Source: an uncultured Bacteroides sp. (GTDB lineage: Bacteria > Bacteroidota > Bacteroidia > Bacteroidales > Bacteroidaceae). From it: a stretch of DNA of 29,439 nucleotides. The DNA is taken from positions 1 through 29,439 of the forward strand of contig CAUEFX010000057.1 of assembly GCA_958477465.1 (NCBI GenBank), read 5' to 3'. Below, piece after piece: positions 23,556 to 29,439 of this stretch (positions are counted from its first letter, which is position 1; every line of letters starts with the position of its first letter). Position numbers and translations under genes: made by a program. The notes beneath the pieces were generated by a model. That model had not been told where the DNA came from and ran no database searches. It saw nothing but the letters and a program-made list of their open reading frames with translations.

Positions 23556-24848
23556 ATGAAAGTAATAAAATATCCTTCAAAAGAGGATTGGGCGGAGATA
23601 TTGAGACGTCCCGCGCTCAACACGGAGAGTCTTTTTGGTACCGTACGGGGCATTATCGACCGTGTACGGACAGAGGGCGATAAGGCCGTGATCGAGTATG
23701 AAGCCACTTTCGATAAAGCGGAGCTGGCATCACTTGCAGTGACGGATGAAGAACTGGAGGAAGGGGTGGCTTTGGTCAGTGAAGATTTGAAAGCCGCTAT
23801 CTCTTTGGCAAAGCAGAATATAGAACGTTTTCATGCGGCGCAAAAGTTTGTCGGTAAGAAGGTGGAGACAATGCCGGGAGTGACTTGTTGGCAGAAGGCG
23901 GTCGGCATTGAGAAAGTGGGATTGTATATTCCGGGAGGAACGGCTCCTCTGTTCTCTACCGTGTTGATGCTGGCTGTTCCGGCTAAGATTGCCGGTTGCA
24001 AAGACATTGTGCTTTGTACCCCTCCCGATAGAAGAGGAAAGATACATCCGGCTATCCTTTTTGCCGCACAGTTGGCGGGGGTGGATAGGATATTCAAGGC
24101 CGGTGGCGTACAGGCTATTGCGGCCATGGCATACGGAACGGAAAGCATTCCGAAAGTTTATAAGATTTTCGGGCCTGGAAACCAGTATGTGACCGCTGCC
24201 AAACAGTTGGTCAGCTTGCGTGATGTCGCTATCGATATGCCTGCCGGACCGTCGGAGGTAGAGGTGTTGGCAGATGATTCGGCCAATCCGGTATTTGTGG
24301 CTGCGGATTTACTTTCGCAGGCAGAGCATGGGGTCGATAGTCAGGCCATCTTGATTACGACTTCTGAAAGATTGCAGGCTTCCGTTGTTGAGGAGGTGGA
24401 GAGACAATTGGCCGAATTGCCACGTCGTGAAATCGCAGAGAAGTCACTTGCCAATAGTAAATTGATTTTGGTCAAAGACATGGATGAAGCAGTGGAACTG
24501 ACCAATGAATATGCTCCGGAGCATCTGATTATAGAGACTTCGGATTATATGGAAGTGGCGGAACGCATCGTGAATGCCGGTTCAGTCTTTTTGGGATCGC
24601 TTTCTCCGGAGAGTGCGGGAGATTATGCATCGGGCACCAACCATACGTTGCCCACCAATGGTTATGCAAAGGCATATAGCGGTGTCAGTCTGGATAGTTT
24701 TATCCGTAAGATCACTTTTCAGGAAATTCGTCCCGAAGGTATAATGGCCATCGGTCCTGCCATTGAGACGATGGCTTCCAATGAGCGATTGGATGCTCAT
24801 AAAAATGCCGTAACCGTCCGTCTGAAAAATATTAATCAAAAATCATAA
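23556..24848 (+). CDS. hisD: Histidinol dehydrogenase
   Basis: It oxidises L-histidinol to L-histidine in two NAD+-dependent steps, the last reactions of the pathway. The frame is open from a TTG at 23517 inside the repeat element, but the ATG at 23556 (MKVIKYPSKEDW) gives the normal 430 residues. Conserved features: VGLYIPGGTAPLFSTVLMLA (about 121-140), the GPGNQYVTAAK motif (about 207-216), DMPAGPSEVEVLAD (about 227-240), the zinc-binding QAEHG (Gln255, His258), and the catalytic Glu/His pair in EYAPEHL (Glu322, His323). It starts 20 bases after the end of the repeat element; I see no consensus promoter there, so expression probably depends on read-through from hisG. hisC follows after 8 bases. 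Confidence 0.97.
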   Translation: MKVIKYPSKEDWAEILRRPALNTESLFGTVRGIIDRVRTEGDKAVIEYEATFDKAELASLAVTDEELEEGVALVSEDLKAAISLAKQNIERFHAAQKFVGKKVETMPGVTCWQKAVGIEKVGLYIPGGTAPLFSTVLMLAVPAKIAGCKDIVLCTPPDRRGKIHPAILFAAQLAGVDRIFKAGGVQAIAAMAYGTESIPKVYKIFGPGNQYVTAAKQLVSLRDVAIDMPAGPSEVEVLADDSANPVFVAADLLSQAEHGVDSQAILITTSERLQASVVEEVERQLAELPRREIAEKSLANSKLILVKDMDEAVELTNEYAPEHLIIETSDYMEVAERIVNAGSVFLGSLSPESAGDYASGTNHTLPTNGYAKAYSGVSLDSFIRKITFQEIRPEGIMAIGPAIETMASNERLDAHKNAVTVRLKNINQKS

Positions 24849-24856
24849 ATATTCAC

Positions 24857-25912
24857 ATGAAAACCTTGCAAGAACTAACCCGCACCAATATCTGGAAGCT
24901 GAAGCCTTATTCTTCGGCACGGGATGAATATAAAGGGGCTGCCGCTTCCGTGTTTCTGGACGCTAATGAGAATCCGTACAACCATCCACACAACCGGTAT
25001 CCCGATCCGTTGCAGTGTGATTTGAAAAAGGAACTGAGCAAGATCAAAAAAGTCGATCCTGCCCATATCTTTCTGGGAAACGGTAGTGATGAGGCTATCG
25101 ACCTTGTCTATCGCGCTTTCTGTGAGCCGGGTGAGGACAATGTGGTTGCCATCGATCCCACTTACGGCATGTATCAGGTTTGTGCAGATGTGAATAACGT
25201 GGAATACCGGAAGGTGTTGCTTGATGAGAATTTTCAGTTCTCTGCCGATAAATTGCTGGCAGTTGCCGATGAGCATACCAAGCTGGTTTTCCTTTGTTCT
25301 CCAAACAATCCGACCGGAAATGATTTGCTGCGCACGGAGATTGAGAAAGTCTTAAACCGTTTTGAAGGGTTGGTCATTCTTGATGAGGCTTATAATGATT
25401 TCTCCGAGGCTCCCTCTTTCCTTGCCGATCTGGAGAAGTACCCTAATCTGGTGGTTCTCCAGACTTTTTCGAAGGCATGGGGATGTGCGGCCATCCGCTT
25501 GGGCATGGCTTTTGCTTCTGTCGATATTATCAATATTCTGAACAAGATCAAGTATCCGTACAATGTGAATGAGCTGACTCAGAAACAGGGGATGCAGATG
25601 TTGCATAAACACTATGAAATAGAGCGTTGGGTAACAATGTTGAAAGAGGAACGGAAGTATCTGGAAGACGCTTTTGCCGGCTTGCCCTGTGTCTTGAAAG
25701 TGTTTCCTTCGGATGCCAATTTTTTCTTGGCACGTGTGACGGATGCTGTGAAGATCTACAATTATCTGGTGGGCGAGGGCATCATTGTCCGTAATCGGCA
25801 TAATATCTCGCTTTGTTGCAATTGCCTTCGTATCACTGTTGGCACGCACATGGAAAACGACAAATTATTGGAAGCGTTGAAAAGAATGGGGCCTCTCCCC
25901 GTTTCTAAATAA
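24857..25912 (+). CDS. hisC: Histidinol-phosphate aminotransferase
   Basis: This PLP-dependent enzyme transaminates imidazole acetol phosphate with glutamate to give histidinol phosphate. It has 351 residues, typical for class II HisC. The PLP lysine is Lys206 in LQTFSKAWGCAAIRLG; other markers are LDANENPYNHPHNRYPDP near the N-terminus (34-51), GNGSDEAID (74-82), SPNNPTGN (148-155) and DEAYNDF (176-182), and a C-terminal RITVGT segment. The spacing is tight on both sides: 8 bases after hisD and 9 bases before hisB, so it is part of one transcript. Confidence 0.97.
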   Translation: MKTLQELTRTNIWKLKPYSSARDEYKGAAASVFLDANENPYNHPHNRYPDPLQCDLKKELSKIKKVDPAHIFLGNGSDEAIDLVYRAFCEPGEDNVVAIDPTYGMYQVCADVNNVEYRKVLLDENFQFSADKLLAVADEHTKLVFLCSPNNPTGNDLLRTEIEKVLNRFEGLVILDEAYNDFSEAPSFLADLEKYPNLVVLQTFSKAWGCAAIRLGMAFASVDIINILNKIKYPYNVNELTQKQGMQMLHKHYEIERWVTMLKEERKYLEDAFAGLPCVLKVFPSDANFFLARVTDAVKIYNYLVGEGIIVRNRHNISLCCNCLRITVGTHMENDKLLEALKRMGPLPVSK

Positions 25913-25921
25913 TTATCAATC

Positions 25922-27046
25922 ATGAAGAAAAAAATATTGTTTATCGACCGGGACGGTACTTTGGTTATAGAACCACCTGTGGATTATCAGCTCGATTCGT
26001 TGGAAAAGCTGGAATTCTACCCGAAAGTGTTTCGTAATCTGGGGTTTATCCGTAGTAAACTTGATTTCGAATTTGTAATGGTCACTAATCAGGACGGGTT
26101 GGGAACAGAGTCTTTTCCTGAAGAGACTTTCTGGCCGGCGCATAATCTTATGTTGAAGACGTTGGCCGGTGAAGGGATAACATTCGATGATATCTTGATA
26201 GACCGCAGTTTTCCCGAGGATCATGCACCGACCCGTAAGCCCCGTACCGGAATGTTGACGAAGTATATCGATCATCCGGACTATGACCTGGCGGGTAGTT
26301 TTGTTATCGGTGATCGTCCTACGGATGTAGAGTTGGCCAAAAATTTAGGTTGCCGGGCCATCTATCTGCAGGATTCCACCGAACTGTTGAAGGAAAAAGG
26401 ACTTGAATCGGTTTGCGCTTTGGCTACTACCGATTGGGACAAGATTGCCGAATATCTTTTTGCCGGTGAACGTAAGGCGGAGGTGAAGCGTACTACGAAA
26501 GAGACCGATATTCTGGTTGCTTTAAATCTCGACGGCAATGGAGTCTGTGATATTTCTACAGGACTCGGCTTTTTTGATCACATGCTCGAGCAGATAGGAA
26601 AACATTCCGGAATGGATCTGACTATCAGAGTGAAGGGCGACCTTGAAGTTGATGAACATCATACCATCGAAGACACTGCTATCGCTTTGGGCGAATGTAT
26701 TTATCAGGCTTTGGGAAGTAAACGGGGAATTGAACGGTACGGCTATGCACTTCCTATGGATGATTGTCTTTGTCAGGTGTGTCTTGACTTCGGCGGACGT
26801 CCCTGGCTGGTATGGGATGCTGAGTTCAAGCGTGAGAAAATAGGGGAGATGCCTACGGAGATGTTCTTGCATTTTTTCAAGTCACTGAGCGATGCCGCAA
26901 AAATGAATTTGAACATAAAGGCGGAAGGACAGAATGAGCATCATAAGATAGAAGGTATCTTTAAAGCATTGGCCCGTGCGTTGAAGATGGCTCTAAAGCG
27001 GGACATCTATCACTTTGAGTTACCATCCAGTAAAGGAGTGCTCTGA
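25922..27046 (+). CDS. hisB: Bifunctional histidinol-phosphatase / imidazoleglycerol-phosphate dehydratase
   Basis: This is a fusion enzyme carrying out two histidine steps, as in E. coli. The N-terminal HAD phosphatase (about 1-165) has DRDGTLV with Asp9 and Asp11, VTNQDGLG and VIGDRPTDVELA. The C-terminal IGP dehydratase (about 180-374) has GFFDHMLEQIGKHSG, DEHHTIEDTAIALGE, LHFFKSL, NEHHKIEGIFKA and the terminal SSKGVL. Length and order match the E. coli type closely. An oddity is that the stretch corresponding to the E. coli zinc loop (CPHLPADECDCRKP) reads DRSFPEDHAPTRKP, so the zinc-binding cysteines are absent while the fold motifs remain. It is the last his gene here and is followed by a terminator. 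Confidence 0.96.
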   Translation: MKKKILFIDRDGTLVIEPPVDYQLDSLEKLEFYPKVFRNLGFIRSKLDFEFVMVTNQDGLGTESFPEETFWPAHNLMLKTLAGEGITFDDILIDRSFPEDHAPTRKPRTGMLTKYIDHPDYDLAGSFVIGDRPTDVELAKNLGCRAIYLQDSTELLKEKGLESVCALATTDWDKIAEYLFAGERKAEVKRTTKETDILVALNLDGNGVCDISTGLGFFDHMLEQIGKHSGMDLTIRVKGDLEVDEHHTIEDTAIALGECIYQALGSKRGIERYGYALPMDDCLCQVCLDFGGRPWLVWDAEFKREKIGEMPTEMFLHFFKSLSDAAKMNLNIKAEGQNEHHKIEGIFKALARALKMALKRDIYHFELPSSKGVL

Positions 27047-27112
27047 CGCTGTTTTCGGATTTAAAATGAAACTTGGGTATTTCCTGAAAGTTAGGGAAAG
27101 GAGGGCATGTCG

Positions 27113-27152
27113 AAATTCAATCTAATCAAGGATGAACTTCTAAATTGAATTT
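27113..27152. repeat. Short inverted repeat downstream of hisB
   Basis: AAATTCAAT (27113-27121) and ATTGAATTT (27144-27152) form a 9-base AT-rich inverted repeat with a 22-base spacer in the hisB 3' region. No function is apparent; it lies just before the main terminator. Confidence 0.35.
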
Positions 27153-27175
27153 TGAACCTCCCCTGAAGATAAGAG

Positions 27176-27220
27176 AAAGAGCCGTATCAAACTCTGTTTT
27201 GAGTAATGATACGGCTCTTT
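27176..27220. terminator. Strong bidirectional terminator (hisB / nadE)
   Basis: AAAGAGCCGTATCA (27176-27189) and TGATACGGCTCTTT (27207-27220) form a perfect 14-base stem; ACTC/GAGT inside the loop can extend it. It lies between convergent hisB and nadE and can end both transcripts. Confidence 0.88.
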
Positions 27221-27262
27221 CCGCTTTTATTTCTCCGTTGTTATCCTATCGGATTCTCCCTG

Positions 27263-29191
27263 TTACAGATCCTCTATTTCCTTAAGCCAGGTAGCGGAAC
27301 TTGCATCGCTGGGCATCCTCCAGTCACCTCGCGGGCTGATAGAGATGCTACCCACTTTGGGACCGTCGGGCAGGCAGGAGCGTTTGAATTGCTGATTGAA
27401 GAAACGGCGGAAGAAAGTGGAGAGCCATTTCTTGATGGTTTCTTCGTCATAAGTGCCTTTGAATGCTACATTAGCCAGATAATATATCTTGGACGGGCGG
27501 AATCCGAAACGCATAAAATAGTAGAGGAAAAAGTCGTGCAGTTCGTATGGCCCTACCAGATCTTCTGTTTTTTGTTGGATTTCTCCGTTTTCGTCTGCCG
27601 GAATCAGCTCCGGGCTGATAGGAGTGTCTACGATATCGAGCAGGGTGATGCGCGATTCTGCATCTATATCGTTCTCTGCCACCCATTTCACCAGATGTTT
27701 CACTAACGTTTTCGGTATGCTTCCGTTGACACCGTACATTGACATGTGGTCGCCATTGTAGGTAGCCCACCCTAATGCCAGTTCCGACAAATCACCGGTT
27801 CCGATGACCATTCCCCAGGTTTGGTTGGCTATGTCCATTAATATTTGGGTACGTTCACGTGCCTGGGAGTTTTCATAAGTTACATCGTGGATGTTTATAT
27901 CGTGGTTTATATCTTTGAAGTGCTGTATACAGGCTTCTTTGATACTGATTTCCCGAATCGTGATACCTAAGGATTCCATCAGCGAAAGCGCATTGTGATA
28001 AGTGCGGTCGGTGGTGCCGAATCCCGGCATGGTGACTCCGATAATGTTTTTGCGGGGCAGCTCCAGTTTGTCGAAAGTCCTCACACAGACAAGCAAGGCA
28101 AGTGTAGAATCCAACCCTCCCGAAATACCGATTACGGCGGTTTTGGCTCCGGTATGGACCAGGCGTTGTGCCAAACCGGCTACCTGTATGGAAAACACCT
28201 CCTCACAACGTTCGTTCAATGTGTCTCCTTGCGGAACAAACGGATGCATGTCGAAAGTACGTGTCAGATTCAATTCTTTACTGTTCACATATTCCGTGGT
28301 GATACACACCGGTTTCTTGTCGGAGGGAATAGCGCCCTTGCTTGCGGCAAATGTAGTATTGATACGGCGTTCGGCACGTAATCGCTCTATGTCTATTTCG
28401 CTGATTACCAATTGCTCATCGAAACTGAAACGTTTACTGTGCGCCAACTCGTTGCCATTCTCATAGATAAGGCCGTTGCCGGCAAAAACGACATCTGTAG
28501 TCGATTCTCCGAATCCGCAGGAAGAGAAGACATATCCTGCAATGCAGCGTGCAGACTGCTGGCTGATGAGCGAGCAGAGGTAGTTGTGCTTGCCGATGCC
28601 CTCATTGTCGGCAGAAAGATTGAACAGGATTTCCGCACCTTGGAGCGCCAGCGTTGAACTGGGGGGGATGGTAGACCACAGATCTTCGCAGATCTCAATG
28701 CCGAAAATGGTATCGGAAGTTTCAAACAAGAGGTTATTTCCCATCGGCACTATCTGTCCGCACAGGCGTACACTCTCTTCTGCCACTTGTAGTGCGGAAG
28801 TAAACCAGCGCTGTTCGTAAAACTCTTTATAGTTCGGAAGATAAGTTTTGGGGACTACTCCCAAAATTTTCCCTTTCTGAATGACCACGGCTGCATTGAT
28901 AACGGTGGAATTGACTGTTATCGGCATTCCCAAAATTGAGATGATGTCCAGTTGGCGGGTATTGTTCAGTATTTGCATCAGCCCCATTTCGGCCTCTTCC
29001 AACAAAAGCTGCTGTCCGAATAGGTCACCGCAAGTATAGGCTGTGATGCACATTTCAGGAAACGCGATAATCTGTACTCCCTTACCGTCTGCAATGGCTA
29101 TTAAACTTTCCAATTGCCCGGCGTTGTATTTACAGTCTGCTATTTTCACCCGGGGTACTGCTGCCGCCACTTTTACAAATCCGTAGTTCAT
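27263..29191 (-). CDS. nadE: Glutamine-dependent NAD+ synthetase
   Basis: It makes NAD+ from deamido-NAD+ with ATP, using ammonia released from glutamine. The 642-residue protein has an N-terminal nitrilase-type glutaminase domain (about 1-280) with the catalytic triad Glu46 (IIAFPEMCITAYT), Lys115 (VVPKTYLPNYKEFYEQR) and Cys168 (FGIEICEDLW). The C-terminal synthetase domain has the ATP pyrophosphatase loop ISGGLDST (SGGLDS at 357-362), the GTGDLSELALGW segment, and a basic end (RRFFNQQFKRSCLPDGPKVG). The length fits the bacterial two-domain type. The start MNYGFVKVAAAVPRV is the only sensible one. The gene stands alone, convergent with the his operon. Confidence 0.97.
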   Translation of the reverse strand: MNYGFVKVAAAVPRVKIADCKYNAGQLESLIAIADGKGVQIIAFPEMCITAYTCGDLFGQQLLLEEAEMGLMQILNNTRQLDIISILGMPITVNSTVINAAVVIQKGKILGVVPKTYLPNYKEFYEQRWFTSALQVAEESVRLCGQIVPMGNNLLFETSDTIFGIEICEDLWSTIPPSSTLALQGAEILFNLSADNEGIGKHNYLCSLISQQSARCIAGYVFSSCGFGESTTDVVFAGNGLIYENGNELAHSKRFSFDEQLVISEIDIERLRAERRINTTFAASKGAIPSDKKPVCITTEYVNSKELNLTRTFDMHPFVPQGDTLNERCEEVFSIQVAGLAQRLVHTGAKTAVIGISGGLDSTLALLVCVRTFDKLELPRKNIIGVTMPGFGTTDRTYHNALSLMESLGITIREISIKEACIQHFKDINHDINIHDVTYENSQARERTQILMDIANQTWGMVIGTGDLSELALGWATYNGDHMSMYGVNGSIPKTLVKHLVKWVAENDIDAESRITLLDIVDTPISPELIPADENGEIQQKTEDLVGPYELHDFFLYYFMRFGFRPSKIYYLANVAFKGTYDEETIKKWLSTFFRRFFNQQFKRSCLPDGPKVGSISISPRGDWRMPSDASSATWLKEIEDL

Positions 29192-29292
29192 AATGAATAG
29201 TTTTTTTAATTGTCAATATGCCAATGGGACTGTTTACCATGTATAGCATGCTTCTTTTGGCACATGAACGATGATAATAACTTATTTGGTTG

Positions 29293-29300
29293 CAAAAGTA
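29293..29300 (-). promoter_or_regulatory. Candidate -7 box for nadE
   Basis: On the minus strand TACTTTTG matches the Bacteroides -7 consensus and lies about 100 bases upstream of the nadE ATG. The -33 position is poorly matched. Confidence 0.4.
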
Positions 29301-29439
29301 GGAAATAGTTTTGAGAAAATCGTGTGATAAGCATTAAATAGCTTTCTTGTACGTTTTAATGTATAGCTTTGACGATGTTGGCTGGTACAACCGTCCGCGA
29401 TGGCAGTCGGTTTTCGTAGCCATAGCCTTCTGTTATCAG

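Noticed and set aside
29364..29371. TAGCTTTG as a plus-strand promoter near the right edge
   Set aside because: No -33 match lies at the right distance (the nearest TTG leaves only 14 bases), and the gene it would serve is outside the window.

Overview
The window looks like a chromosomal segment from a gut Bacteroides. The evidence is an ECF sigma factor/FecR/SusC/SusD set, lipoproteins with Bacteroides-style signal peptides, weak Shine-Dalgarno sequences, and promoters of the Bacteroidales type (TTTG, about 20 bases, TAnnTTTG). Gene content resembles the B. thetaiotaomicron/ovatus group, but the species cannot be fixed from sequence reading alone.

Layout. (1) Positions 1-5046, + strand: a tripartite drug or small-molecule efflux operon (TolC-like outer membrane factor, cut by the window edge; HlyD/EmrA-like adaptor; 14-segment MFS pump) followed by an AraC-family regulator. 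(2) 5058-7060, - strand: uridine kinase (udk) and a lytic transglycosylase lipoprotein, 2 bases apart. (3) 7163-9541, + strand: a small Dabb-domain protein and a DsbD-like thiol:disulfide reductase, ended by a strong bidirectional terminator. (4) 9716-21003, - strand: a sigma/anti-sigma controlled SusC/SusD locus. Its order of transcription is ECF sigma factor, FecR anti-sigma, STN-domain SusC, SusD, a Calx-beta-like lipoprotein, a GLUG-repeat secreted protein and an S8 serine protease. No glycoside hydrolase is present, so the substrate may be protein or peptide rather than a glycan. (5) 21448-21939, + strand: a hotdog-fold thioesterase. (6) 21969-27046, + strand: the histidine operon hisG-hisD-hisC-hisB with its own promoter and leader. 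(7) 27263-29191, - strand: glutamine-dependent NAD+ synthetase (nadE), sharing a terminator with hisB.

The two most interesting signals are in the his operon. Upstream of hisG is what looks like a complete transcription attenuator: a consensus Bacteroides promoter, a 14-codon leader peptide with four consecutive CAT (His) codons, a candidate antiterminator pairing, and a Rho-independent terminator. Between hisG and hisD lies a roughly 470-base, near-symmetric inverted-repeat element with 13-base perfect terminal inverted repeats and long diverged arms. It is not coding and looks like a MITE-like or structural repeat inserted in the operon. It could give hisG and hisDCB different expression. 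hisH, hisA, hisF and hisIE are not in the window.
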